A stretch of DNA of 64,000 nucleotides from positions 62,001 to 126,000 of the forward strand of contig JAIVFH010000056.1 of the NCBI GenBank assembly GCA_025765595.1, read 5' to 3'. Position 1 is the stretch's first letter. Each line of letters starts with the position of its first letter. Positions 50,306 through 60,387 of the stretch are shown here, one piece after another. The DNA is from Obelidium mucronatum (Eukaryota > Chytridiomycota > Chytridiomycetes > Chytridiales > Chytriomycetaceae). The position numbers and the translations under genes are program-made. The notes below the pieces were generated by a model that was not told where the DNA came from, did not search any database, and worked only from the letters and a program-made list of their open reading frames with translations.

Positions 50306-51960
50306 TGTCACTAGAACATGATCCCATCTTGGAAGTCTGCATCCTGCTAACCGCCAAGTACTACGAGAGTGCTCCTCGTGACTATCAAATTGCTTGCGTC
50401 AAGGCTGTGTTGAATGGGAAAGACTGCGTATTGATTCAAAGGACCGGCGGAGGCAAGACGTACACTTTTTACCTGTCTCTGCTGGCTCACATGCAAAGAA
50501 TGGTGGATTCTGGTGATCGAAAATCGGTTTTGTTCATTATATCTCCACTCTTGGCAATCATGATTGACCAAATGGCAAATTTGGAGAAATCAGACATACC
50601 CCTTCGACCGGCAGCCTTTGGATCATTGGATATGAACAAGATTGGGAATTCTTCAACACTGGAATTGCTTGAGAGTGGAAATGTTGATGTTGTGTGGATG
50701 ACTCCGGAATTTTTAACAAGTATTCTTGGAGGAAAGGACATGAAGATACTCAAAGTCATTCAAAAATTTGCGTTCGCGATTGCAGTAGACGAATGGCACG
50801 AAATGACCAACGCTGGAGATGTTTGGAGACAAGACTATTTGAATCTGGAGAACATTCATGTTCATTTCAAGGATATTCCTTTCATTGCAGCTTCAGCAAC
50901 GGTTCCAAAGTCAATGTACAACAAGATGTGCAATCGACTGAGATTGAGACCAGGATTTGTCGAAATTATTGGGTGTGTGGATCGGCCAAACTTGTTTTAC
51001 GATGTCCAGGAGCGGAAGGAGATGCAAAAGGATCTTGGATTCATCAAAATAGCTCTCGAAACAAAAACTTTTGATCCGAGTGTATTTGTTCTGGTCCTCT
51101 TCTGCGATTCAAAGACCACACTGAACAAGATTTACACGTACCTTTCAGCTGGCATCTCCAATTACCCCCCCGTGCTCACTCACTTAACTGCCTTGTCTTC
51201 GGAATCCCACAAAAACGCAGTACTAGGCCTGATTCGAGAAAACCCTAATCAATTGAAGGTTATTTGCACCACTCAAATGCTGGGCCAGGGCTTGGACCAT
51301 CCTTCAATTAGAACTGTTGTTCATTACAAGACTCCAGTATCATTTTGCAATGCTGCCCAGGAATTTGGGAGGGCTGGAAGGGATGGATTGCCCAGTCGTT
51401 GTCTCTTCTTCCACTCCCTCCAGGATTTATCAGACAAGAAAAGCGATTCTGTGGCGTTGAAGGAGAGTAAGGCCACCAACAGAGAGGTGTACTCTCTCTT
51501 TGCATCAACACCTTCAACTTCAAATCCAGTTTGCCGAAGGAAGGTTCTTTTGGGGTACTTTAAGGGGCTTGATCCGGTACCAAATGACCGGTGCTGTGAT
51601 GCTTGTGAGTCTCGTAAACCAACTATAGCACAGTCTGGCTTGATTCCATATGTTTCCAACACTCCATTGCTCAAACAAAAAAGGCACATTCGCTCGCAAT
51701 GTGGATTGACAGTTGAAGAATCTATCAAACTGTTTTCGGAGCTGTCAGAATGGCGGGAAAGCTGTTTGATTGGAGTACCATGGGAGTTGGGACTTTGCAG
51801 ATTCCCACAGGAAGTCATCGATGATATTTGCAGAGATCTGAAGGGTGTGGTTCTCGACTCATTTGTTGATTGGATTGATAGTTTCGAAGACAAATGGAAA
51901 ATTGAAGCAAAAACACTTGTTGTTGCATATTTGAAGGAGTTAAAGAAAATGCCGAATTGA
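50143..51960 (+). CDS. Transposon-borne RecQ-family helicase
   Basis: Uninterrupted frame of 605 residues from 50,143, or 551 from the ATG at 50,305 just at the inner TIR edge (MSLEHDPILEVC), which may be the true start. RecQ/SF2 motifs in order: Walker A CVLIQRTGGGKTYTFYLSLL; motif II VDEWHE; motif III FIAASATVP; motif IV FVLVLFCDSKTTLNKIYTYL; motif V ICTTQMLGQGLDHPSIRTVV; motif VI AAQEFGRAGRDGLPSRCLFF. After these comes a RecQ zinc-binding-like cluster (NPVCRRKVLLGYF, then RCCDACE). Motif II has Trp where typical RecQ has DEAH or DEVH. No HRDC or nuclease domain is visible. It could unwind transposon ends or resolve intermediates; this is inference. It converges on the DUF6589-like gene and shares its 54-residue leader. 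Confidence 0.92.
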   Translation: MGPRFRRLQWTQNTLYAPMSCFFFSISNISTYSITVRHVDLTWKSFFVLSGNTSMSLEHDPILEVCILLTAKYYESAPRDYQIACVKAVLNGKDCVLIQRTGGGKTYTFYLSLLAHMQRMVDSGDRKSVLFIISPLLAIMIDQMANLEKSDIPLRPAAFGSLDMNKIGNSSTLELLESGNVDVVWMTPEFLTSILGGKDMKILKVIQKFAFAIAVDEWHEMTNAGDVWRQDYLNLENIHVHFKDIPFIAASATVPKSMYNKMCNRLRLRPGFVEIIGCVDRPNLFYDVQERKEMQKDLGFIKIALETKTFDPSVFVLVLFCDSKTTLNKIYTYLSAGISNYPPVLTHLTALSSESHKNAVLGLIRENPNQLKVICTTQMLGQGLDHPSIRTVVHYKTPVSFCNAAQEFGRAGRDGLPSRCLFFHSLQDLSDKKSDSVALKESKATNREVYSLFASTPSTSNPVCRRKVLLGYFKGLDPVPNDRCCDACESRKPTIAQSGLIPYVSNTPLLKQKRHIRSQCGLTVEESIKLFSELSEWRESCLIGVPWELGLCRFPQEVIDDICRDLKGVVLDSFVDWIDSFEDKWKIEAKTLVVAYLKELKKMPN

Positions 51961-51983
51961 CCAAATAAAAAGTAACGCAATTA

Positions 51984-54671
51984 TTATTTCGTTAAATCAA
52001 AAATTTCAACACCATCCTCGTCAAACACCCGTTCATCTAACTCCTCAATATCATCCTCATCCCCAGATCCACAAAAAAAGTTCTTCAGTTGCCGAGCAAT
52101 ATATCCATCCTTGACTAACTCCTTGTAACCCACTTCCAGCACAGGTTTAAAGGCATATTCACCCACTTTGAAGTAGCCTTGTACTCGATTCATCTGAGAT
52201 TTGACATCAAACATCATGGTCTCCTTGTCTTTTTTTGTATCCACGTCGTGATGATATGCTCGTCTTCTTGGAATGTCCAAGTGGTCAAAAAGAGAGCTAG
52301 TCAAGCTACAGACATGAGATGCAGTCATAGAAATTGTTTGGGTATGATTCCAGTTGCGGTTACTTCCTGCTTTGGATTGAACTGACTTCATGGCAAGGAC
52401 TTCATGCTCCATTCCCAAGTCATTGGGAAAAAAGGAGTTCACAAGTCCTTTTGAGTTTAAAAACGCGTTTTGTACGCATATTCCTCGTTCCCGAGGAGTC
52501 ATCATTGATAAATCCCACAACTGACGCACAGTTCCCTGTGCGTATTTTTTGGAGTGTCTCTTGAGCAATGGCAAGAACAGCTTATGCATAATATTCACGC
52601 CTTCTCCGTCACCATAGCGAATGCAATCGTAGAAGACCAATGATTGAAGTCGCAAGCGTATAAATTGCAGCATGTAGTTGCGGAAAGGGTGGGTTTCCAA
52701 AGGAGAATACTCCGTAGCACGCTTTCCTTTGTTTACAATCGGCTTCAATTGATAGACTGCTCTGTTAACATGAAGCAGGAGAGTATTCACAATGTAGTCC
52801 AGCTTTTCTTGACTACCTGACTGCAGTTCCGACAGGTCATTGGCGTAATCCACTGTAATAGAGTCCGCAAGTGCAACAACATAGGCGCTAAGGGAGCCGT
52901 TTAGCACATCTTGCATCTCGTAGAATGTCGCTTTCTTGGCATTGATATTCTTGTTTTGAATTCGAGCAAACCAAGCAATAGTTCCTGGAAAGGATGGCTC
53001 CCAGCCCATGGCGGAGACTTGGGCTTTATCAACGGCCATTCCAAGATGAAAATCTCCATAGATGGGCATCAGGTGTTGCAGCTTCTCAACATCAGAGCTA
53101 CCCCACTCATGTTTGCGCTCATTGATTGCAGAGCGAACAGATGTGACTGTCCCCAAATCTCCAAATAAAGGGACTTTTATACATTTGTTGTGCGGAATAT
53201 TGAAGTCTTTAGTGTATTGCTCCCCAATCCGAATGGATCCATTGGTAGTCATTTCTTGTTCGTCCATAATGGGCAAAGGCAGGATACCAGTTGGTCTATG
53301 GGGGCGGTTAGGATGGTTGTGCCTTGAAGATAGGTCTTTGAACTCCGCGCATTCTTTGATGATGAGATTGTACAATTCATTAAAAGTCTGAGAATGATAC
53401 CAGGCCAACTCGCAAGCGTCGGCAACAATATTGGATGGTGATGGCGGCTTAATTGGCACAGCGGGTTGTAGCATTGCTGGATCATGTGTGATAAGAATGA
53501 ATCCACGCAGCGTTTGGGACACAAGCTGGTTTTGGTTTCCTTGAGTCTTTTGGTATGTCTTGTTGTATCGCTCCACATTGTCGTGGATCAAGAGAATACT
53601 ATTTGAACGGAATGTTTTTGGAATCAGATCGAGAGCTTGCTGTTTCATGTCAACAAGCCGGTCAAGAATTGTATCATTTCCAACTGATACACCCATACTA
53701 TTCATTAGTTTTACGAGATTCTGCGAAGCGCCATTAGAGTACAAGATCAAACCAATCTCCGACTGCAGAAGATTGTACTTCTGAGATGCAGAAAAAAGAA
53801 TGATTCCAAGGATGAGAATAAGCTTTGGTTTTTCATGTCCAACAAGCATTCCGATGAGAGACGAGATAAAGGGCGCACTGGCCTCCCAAGATTCGAGAAG
53901 CACACTGACATTCAAGCGGTTAACAACGGTTGGAGCAGCAATATCAACCTTCAGGCATTCTTTGATTTCGATTTTCGAGAGAGCAGATGCATTATTCAAA
54001 AGAAAATCGCGTTGCTTTGGAAGAGGCAAAGCGTTGAAGAGATTCTGCAACAGTTGCAGCTGGTCATCAATGGACAACATGGCCACTCGAGCCTCAATTT
54101 CCGGAAATTTGAAGCTTGCTTTTTGTGCAGCCGCCGATTTTACCGCTGCCATTGCTGCACGGAATTTTGCAGAATGCTCTGATTGTCCAGTTGCACGTAA
54201 ATGAGTTGTGAAGGATGATCCTAAATTGGCATCCCGAGAATCGTTCAATCTCTCTTCCAAACTCATGGACGGGATTGGGCAACCCATTTGATGGGTCGAA
54301 AATGGATTTGATGTGTTTCTTGTTGGGCGTTGATTGGAAAGAGGAGTTTCCAGTCCAACTGATGCCTTTTTGCGGCTGTGGCTACGTTCAGGTGAAGTTT
54401 CGGACTCAGTACCGACGTCGCTTGGATCTTGAGTCAGTGGGTCGGCCTTGCCCCGAAACATCCCGCGGCTGTCGCGTATCATAAATGCAACTGTTGATTT
54501 CAGTTGAGTTGATGTGTTTCCGGACAGAACAAAAAATGATTTCCAGGTCAAATCAACGTGTCGAACGGTAATAGAATATGTTGATATATTGGATATACTG
54601 AAAAAAAAACAAGACATAGGAGCATATAGCGTGTTTTGAGTCCACTGGAGACGTCTGAAACGCGGCCCCAC
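51984..54671 (-). CDS. DUF6589-like protein, candidate DDE-type transposase
   Basis: Uninterrupted frame of 895 residues starting inside the right TIR with the same 54-residue leader as the helicase. A later start (MIRDSRGMFRGK, about residue 64) is possible. After a Ser/Pro-rich N-terminus come helical segments, then SNSILLIHDNVERYNKTY (~residue 362 on), VPLFGDLGTVTSVRSAIN, MPIYGDFHLGMAVDKAQV and YEMQDVLNGSLSAYVVALAD, ending in an acidic tail. DN, GD and GD-x-H blocks in this order are what I associate with fungal DUF6589 proteins, which resemble RNase H-fold/DDE transposases of the KDZ/Plavaka kind. Candidate catalytic residues: Asp in HDN, Asp in FGD or YGD, and a later Glu. No other gene in the element could be the transposase, so the role is inferred from context. 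Confidence 0.72.
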   Translation of the reverse strand: MGPRFRRLQWTQNTLYAPMSCFFFSISNISTYSITVRHVDLTWKSFFVLSGNTSTQLKSTVAFMIRDSRGMFRGKADPLTQDPSDVGTESETSPERSHSRKKASVGLETPLSNQRPTRNTSNPFSTHQMGCPIPSMSLEERLNDSRDANLGSSFTTHLRATGQSEHSAKFRAAMAAVKSAAAQKASFKFPEIEARVAMLSIDDQLQLLQNLFNALPLPKQRDFLLNNASALSKIEIKECLKVDIAAPTVVNRLNVSVLLESWEASAPFISSLIGMLVGHEKPKLILILGIILFSASQKYNLLQSEIGLILYSNGASQNLVKLMNSMGVSVGNDTILDRLVDMKQQALDLIPKTFRSNSILLIHDNVERYNKTYQKTQGNQNQLVSQTLRGFILITHDPAMLQPAVPIKPPSPSNIVADACELAWYHSQTFNELYNLIIKECAEFKDLSSRHNHPNRPHRPTGILPLPIMDEQEMTTNGSIRIGEQYTKDFNIPHNKCIKVPLFGDLGTVTSVRSAINERKHEWGSSDVEKLQHLMPIYGDFHLGMAVDKAQVSAMGWEPSFPGTIAWFARIQNKNINAKKATFYEMQDVLNGSLSAYVVALADSITVDYANDLSELQSGSQEKLDYIVNTLLLHVNRAVYQLKPIVNKGKRATEYSPLETHPFRNYMLQFIRLRLQSLVFYDCIRYGDGEGVNIMHKLFLPLLKRHSKKYAQGTVRQLWDLSMMTPRERGICVQNAFLNSKGLVNSFFPNDLGMEHEVLAMKSVQSKAGSNRNWNHTQTISMTASHVCSLTSSLFDHLDIPRRRAYHHDVDTKKDKETMMFDVKSQMNRVQGYFKVGEYAFKPVLEVGYKELVKDGYIARQLKNFFCGSGDEDDIEELDERVFDEDGVEIFDLTK

Positions 54672-54910
54672 TATTCAAACGGAAACTGTCAGAAACACGT
54701 GGCCAAAAGGCCGCCAAAACTAATAAAATAAGTTGAACTACACCTGTGCCGAATTTGAGGAAGATCCATCCGCTGGTTCTTCCGCTACAAAAAATGGAGT
54801 TGGCGGGTTTTGAAGATTGTCGATCAGCCTTCTCGCTGGGGCTCGAAAATGGAAATTTTTTTTATTTTTTCTTTTTGAGAGTTCCGAGAGCAAGGCTGAC
54901 ACTGAGCCTA
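54509..54910 (-). repeat. Right terminal inverted repeat, 402 bp
   Basis: Reverse-complement twin of 49,904-50,305. It carries the start of the DUF6589-like frame at 54,671. Confidence 0.95.
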
Positions 54911-54919
54911 ATTGTAAGA
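54911..54919. repeat. Right target-site duplication (9 bp)
   Basis: ATTGTAAGA directly after the right TIR, matching 49,895-49,903. It lies 72 bp upstream of a tRNA-Met gene. Confidence 0.93.
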
Positions 54920-54991
54920 ATGAAATTAGATGTGTCACTGGTTTCAACTTGACTTAGTTTCATGTGTACCTATTTCTTCTCATGTTCATCA

Positions 54992-55065
54992 GCTCTTGTG
55001 GCTTAGTTGGTCAAAGCGTCGGTCTCATAATCCGAAGGTCACCAGTTCGACTCTGGTCAAGAGCA
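54992..55065 (+). tRNA. tRNA-Met (anticodon CAT)
   Basis: Acceptor arms GCTCTTG and CAAGAGC pair. A-box TGGCTTAGTTGG, anticodon loop CTCATAA, TTCGACT loop, discriminator A; no intron. It looks like elongator tRNA-Met. It differs from 60,727-60,800 by one base in the D-loop (C for T). Confidence 0.95.
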
Positions 55066-55255
55066 TAGCTTTCTTCTTGGATGTTTTATTTATGCTTTGT
55101 CTACACAGGCTGCTTCGGACTTTTGCCCATTGAGTTTCTCACATAAAAAAAAGCTCAGGTATTTATTCAATCAACAAGAACCAAGTTATGTTCTTAAACC
55201 AAAGATTACACCAAATTCCAACCCAATTCACAACACAAAGTGACAAATTTTTTTT

Positions 55256-57038
55256 TTACAAAGAATCATGGTCTTTCAAATACCCCTTCACAAACTTGAC
55301 AACCTCCAAAACACCCGCCAACGTCTCCTCTCCACTTGGCACAATCTGCTTCGGCGGCAACAAGAACCCATACAACCCTTGATCTCTCAATTCAAGCGCA
55401 TAGCTAAATGTCACGTTTGCAGCCTCGTACGCCCAATCCACGCTGCTTCCGCTGGCTTGGTAAATGATTTTGCAGATTGAGCCGACGGCAAATGACTTTC
55501 CGTGGACGGATTTTAAGGCTGCAGCTGCGAGTTGGGCGCCCTTTTCTACGTTGATGTCAGCGAAAACGTCGCAGTGGGATCCGAATGGGTACATCCTTTT
55601 TTTTGACCAGAATTTTTTTTAGGCAAAATAATAGGATTAAATTCCCTGGAAAAAAACACCAACCAAAGCTGGGAATAAGCATGGAAATCAATAAATGAAA
55701 TCACATTGCCACTGCGTTCTTTCAAGTAGTTTGCAATGTTTCTGGGTTCTGGTGCAGAAAAGGGAGTCGCGCCTATATAACTGTCGGAACATGGGTTGCG
55801 AGACGTGCTTCCGTCTCCGCCCCAGTTAGTGTCCCAGTTCCGGTTTGGATCCGTGCCGACGCAAGCGTTTCCTTGATTTGGTTGTCGGTTTTTGCGCCAC
55901 TTGAAAAAAAAAAATTATTAGATTTGGATTTTGTGTGACAAAAAAAAAGAAATTGTAATTTTACCATACGATTCGTAGAGTGGGTGTATTCGTAGCCATC
56001 AACGTTCAAGACGGGAATGATGGTGAAATCAAATGCATCAACAGCGTCGGTGATGGCCTTGTCTTTTCCATATTTGACAATAAGCTCCGTCAGAATGTAT
56101 TGAACAACAGCAGGGCCGATCCATTCTCTTGATGGTCTTATTAGTGTGCGTGTGATTACGGATATATGCCACCACACCTCGCGTGATGTCCGCCAAAAAA
56201 TACAAACTCCTTTTTATCTTTTTTCGCAAGTTTTCTGGACCCTGGAGCCCGAATATGAACACCCCATTGCTTTCTTCCTTCAAAAGTTTCTCCAAGAGAG
56301 AAGAGTTCGACAATATCCGGATAAGTGGTGGATAGGTAGGTCAAGTATTCGTTGATTTCGCCGATGGGATGGTACTTTGTAAAGTAAGTTTTTGTAGGGT
56401 CGGCTGCACTCTCGGAGTTTTCCAGGATGAGAGGTTCTTGGTGTTTATCGATGGTGTGAGGTTTGCTGGAGTTTTTTACTTTTAAGAACCTCAACCAAAG
56501 AAAAAAAAAAGACCAAGCTTCACTCACCTGTTATCGTACAGCTGGGTATCAATTGCATCCTGGACGTCCGGAATAAAGACTTCGTAGCCCAATTGAAACT
56601 TATTTAGGAAGGCTGCTAGAGAATCTTGGGCGCCTTTGGCAGCGGCAACTCGGATATCGACTCCGTGCCTGCCGATACGGGGATCAGTCCAAAAGTCCAG
56701 AGTCGGCACCTGCGAGCCAGCCAATAAGCATTCCAAGTTCACTGTTCTTGCCAAAGAAGGCGCTTACTTGTTCCTGCAGCGTGTTGATGCGGTCGAGGTC
56801 CGTCAGCGACGCGATGGCGACCCGCCACACCTGCGCTGCGCTGTGAGCTGACAAATATGCGACAAATAGACGACAAATAACAGACCTGGTGGCCCTCGAA
56901 GCGCACGGGAACGCCGTCCGCCGGCGCCGCACTCGCCGCACGCAGCGCCGCAAAGGCGTCGCCGGGGCGGCTGGCGCGCAGCAGCAGCAGCACGGAGAAG
57001 GCGGCGGTGAGCGCGAAAGCGGCAACGGGGCGAAGCAT
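55256..57038 (-). CDS. Secreted M14A metallocarboxypeptidase
   Basis: Multi-exon. The start at 57038 (MLRPVAAFALTAAFSVLLLL) is a signal sequence. A propeptide-like N-terminal part follows, then IGEINEYLTYLSTTYPDIVE. Zinc motif GGHHAREWIG is split by an intron at the Arg codon; the substrate Arg/Asn region reads DPNRNW, the third zinc ligand lies in FIDFHAYSQLWMYPFG, and ALELRDQGLYGFLLPPKQI holds the catalytic Glu. All catalytic and zinc residues are present, so it should be an active carboxypeptidase A/B-type enzyme that trims C-terminal residues of extracellular or vacuolar peptides. The first exon (56,890-57,038) is unusually GC-rich compared with the rest. Confidence 0.9.
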
Positions 57039-57115
57039 GCTTTGGTGTTGTTTGCGTTTAACAATTCAAGGCTTGGTTTGGGAATTTAAAATAAAATAAA
57101 ATAATCTTGTCAGAA

Positions 57116-58890
57116 ATGGTCAAACGCGACTCGTCAAACAGATCGACAACAAGTTCAAGGCAGTGTCAAAAAACAGAGAGATACAGCTACCTGCGGCCTC
57201 GCTTTATTCTTCTTCTCTCTGGTTTTGTTGCTGCATGTGCCGTCACAGTCGGCGTGTTGGGATGGTCAGTGATACAGCTTCCTGTTAAAGTCGGAAATTA
57301 CCTACGCGATATGGAGTAAAAAACACACTAATGCATACTGGAAAAAAAAAGACAGGCAATTGACTATGGCCGCTGGAAAAAACAATGTGTCCCAAATGAT
57401 TGAAGAGATTGAGTTTTTGATCTCAACCCAGATTTCAAATTATTTTATTGGCGCTGGGGAAACTTTGCAAGCTATTACGACTATGCAGTCTGATATGTTT
57501 GCGGTAAGATTTCGATCGCGTCTTAATTTAAATGATGTTAAAGTGTGATCTGAAAAAAAAACAGGCAAATCAATGGAGTTTTTCCACTCCAACACGCGCA
57601 AATAACACGTATTTGAGCATGCTGATTACATTAAAGGGTGTGAGACAATACACCACGAGTATGTATGTCCAGAGTTACCCGGAGGGTCTTCAAAGTGGAT
57701 ATTTCTTCCACCCTGAAGTAAACGGACAAGAGTCACTGCGTTGGGTAACTACTTTTTTCGCCATACGCTTTCGTTTGATTTTTTCTTTATAAGTTCTGAA
57801 ATTCATTTTACAGTGGTCTCAAGCAGGAACCAAAGTTTCCGTGTATTCGTGCCAAGACGACGGAACCATCATCCAACCCCCAGTCTCTGTAGACGATAAC
57901 CCGGGAAACGGAACACTCGCCAACCCAGGAAACAACAACACCCTCCAAAACGATATCGGTGGAACTCAAGGCGCCAACTTGAACTACTCCTCGAATCACA
58001 GTGTCGGGTTTTCCAATGTGTATCTCTGGGAGGGTGTCCTTTACAAGACGAGTTTCGCCTTCACTTTTAACCCAATCACCGGAGAGCGGGTCACTTTTGG
58101 GAATGATTGGACATTAACGTTGATATCTCAAGCAATCTCAGATATGCTTGCGGCCGTGTCTTTCGGCATGTTTGCCGCTGTCGTCGAAGCGGATACGGGT
58201 TACGTTCTTGCAACGTCAAGTACGGCGCCTCTTTTCTCTGGAGAAGATATCTTGACAATTCGAGAGATAAATGACGTCTTCTTCAAGGACTTTTCCGCCT
58301 TGGTAAATTCACCATTCGCCGCCCCGACCACCACCAGTTCAAAAGACCAGGATCTACCAACACGTTTAAAAAACTTGTATACCTATTTGGATAAAACCTA
58401 TCCCGGCTCCCATTCGTGTTTCCTGGATCGCACGATTGCAGGGGGGGAAGCTTGGAAACTGGGACTCAACACATATACAATTGTTGGAAACCCTTTGCTC
58501 TTTGTGGTTTACATGAATATCGACTCTGTCGAAACACAACTGAATCAAATGTCTATTAAAACCGGATACATGATCTTGGGGATTATTGTCGCGTTTTTGG
58601 TTCTAGGTGTTTTGTTTACACTTGTGCTCACGCGGCAGGTGAATGGGGTTAGTCGGAAAATGAAGCTGCTTGAAAAGTTGGACTTTTCCAAAGTCTTGGA
58701 TTCGGAAGATGATGATGAGAAGGTGTCTTTTGTTTATGAGCTGGCTGAATTGGAATATACCTTCAATGAGATGGTGAAGGTGTTTTCGAGTGTGTTGAAA
58801 GCGAACGCGAGTTTTAGACAGCTGCCAAAGGCTTCGACTGTGGCTGGTGGCGCCAGTGAAGCTCCTTACTTGAATGCTGTTGTCCGATAA
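57116..58890 (+). CDS. Two-TM sensor-like membrane protein with Cache-like ectodomain and HAMP-like end (paralog B)
   Basis: Four exons (about 57116-57260, 57355-57504, 57565-57744, 57814-58890). MVKRDSSNRSTTSS precedes TM1 (ACAVTVGVLGW). The ectodomain carries FLISTQISNYFIGAGETL and FGNDWTLTLISQAISDML. TM2 is GYMILGIIVAFLVLGVLF, followed by LTRQVNGVSRKMKLLEKL and a short tail ending NAVVR. The architecture, exon phases and blocks match 41044-42892, and again there is no output domain. It is divergent from the M14 carboxypeptidase with 77 bp between the starts, an extremely short shared promoter. Confidence 0.75.
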
Positions 58891-58966
58891 AAAAAACACA
58901 ATAAAATACTATACGAAGGGGATAAATTAAATGCCATGTGTTTCAAAGTATAGTTTAGACTTTTTT

Positions 58967-60387
58967 TTAATATAATACAGTAGCATCTCTTTCTCCTCTC
59001 TCCACCCGAATAGCACGTGAATGGTACACCTTACGTACCTCCTTGTACCTTTTCAAAAAGTCATCCATTCCCAACTCCCCTACCAGCATGGATTGAACCA
59101 AAGAGTCACTCAGATCGTCTGATTCTTGAAGACCAGCGCGAAGTCGCGATAGCAAGTAGTCTGGTGCAAACGCCTTATTTTTTTTGTGTTTTGAAATGTG
59201 AACATGAATAATACAAAAACAAAAAAAGGAGACAAAAAAAAAGGCCAAACCATCATTGTATCTTCATATTGCTTGCACGTAGAATCATATTCAATGCGAG
59301 CCGCCGCAAAGTCTCGCTGAGCACTTAAAACCCGTTCTCGTGCTTGCTGAACGTTTTCCTGATACGATAAAGTCCGTTCTAGGAATGTGCAGCATTATTC
59401 AGCCTTTCATTTTAGTCACACGTACATGGAAGATTCCACTCACCCGCTGCTTCAGCATTTAATTTGGCTGCATCGTTGCATAACTGAACTGATTCCTTCA
59501 CTCGAGGTATCGCCGTGTATAAATGCCTTTCAAACGCCGCTGGTTCTGCCAAGAGCTCTTCCAGTTCTTCTAAGCTTGACAATCCCAAAATGACGTAGTC
59601 AATACGAAACACAAAAAAAACCGGTATCGAACCTCTTTGATTCTAACCCCGCCAGAATTTCCTGCATTTGCGTGCGTTGCAGCTGTTGCTGCTGCTGCTG
59701 CTCATTATAATTACGTTGCTGATGCGCTTGCTGGGGCGGAAAAGAGTTCGCCAATGTCGGGCTCCCGAATGCTGTTGGTGGTTTTGGTGGAATCACGGGA
59801 GCTGTGTGAGACCTTCCCTGAGGCATAGAAAGCGCATTCCTAAAACGTAAAACCAGTTATGAATCTCTTATGCCCCGCGCGCGGGGTCCGCAAAAAAAAA
59901 AAAAAGGAACTCTCACCCAATACGTTCTCCAACATCACGCAATATCACTCCCAAACTCTTTTGCGGACTCCACGCGTCAAACTGCTCAACAACGACATAG
60001 TTTTCAGTCCCAAACTTTACGACAAAATCCAGTTCCGTATCAGAAGTAGCAAGCAGAGATACATTGGGTGGCGACATTGGAAACTGAGGTGAGAGAGTAA
60101 CTAGGAGCGAGAAGCCGCCGCCAGCAGAAGCAGAAGCAGCAAATGGGACTTCAATTACTGATTCGCTTTTAAATGACAAGTTCGGAAAGAGCGATTTGAG
60201 CTCAGAGAGTTGTTTAGACTTCCTTTTTTTTTGGGTTTTTTTTTTGGGGGGATTTGAGTACGGGATTCATAGCCCTGGCTAAAGCCTTCCTAATCAAAAA
60301 AACTTTCGCTTACAGGTCATTCAGGGCATTGGCGGCATTTGGTGTTGGTGTGGGGCTCTTTGTTGGACTCTTTCCAAAATTGAACAT
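58967..60387 (-). CDS. VPS37: ESCRT-I subunit VPS37 (VPS37A-like with UEV-type N-terminus)
   Basis: Start at 60387 (MFNFGKSPTKSPTP). Next comes a UEV-like region, FSLLVTLSPQFPMSPPNVSL and VVVEQFDAWSPQKSLGVILR, then a Pro/Gln-rich linker (QQQQQQ) and a C-terminal Mod(r)-type coiled coil: SLEELEELLAEPAAFERHLY, AQRDFAAARIEYDSTCKQYE and DDLSDSLVQSMLVGELGMDD, then DFLKRYKEVRKVYHSRAIRV. This order is that of VPS37A. ESCRT-I sorts ubiquitylated cargo into multivesicular bodies. Short introns lie near 59,170-59,250, 59,390-59,450, 59,610-59,640 and 59,840-59,915. Confidence 0.85.

Larger units (their letters stand above)
49904..54910. mobile_element. Intact DNA transposon with long TIRs, RecQ-like helicase and DUF6589-like gene
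   Basis: A 5,007 bp element bounded by 402 bp inverted repeats that begin TAGGCTCAGTGTCAGCC and look identical by eye, flanked by a perfect 9 bp duplication. It carries two convergent open genes with 23 bp between their stops, together filling nearly all the internal sequence. Identical TIRs, a perfect duplication and uninterrupted 551-605 and 895 codon frames suggest a recent insertion. The empty site can be read by removing the element: AGCTATTGTAAGAATGAAA. TIR length and 9 bp duplication resemble Mutator-like elements, but the coding genes do not. Confidence 0.93.

Noticed and set aside
49904..54910. Helitron or Crypton
   Set aside because: The element has long TIRs and a 9 bp target-site duplication, lacks a Rep/HUH-Pif1 protein and lacks a tyrosine recombinase. 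The helicase is RecQ-type.
49904..54910. Firm assignment to the Mutator (MULE) superfamily
   Set aside because: TIR length and 9 bp duplication fit, but I do not see a MULE transposase or its zinc knuckle. Duplication length alone does not decide.
54930..55133. Short plus-strand frame across tRNA-Met
   Set aside because: It runs through a clear tRNA gene and has no protein signature.
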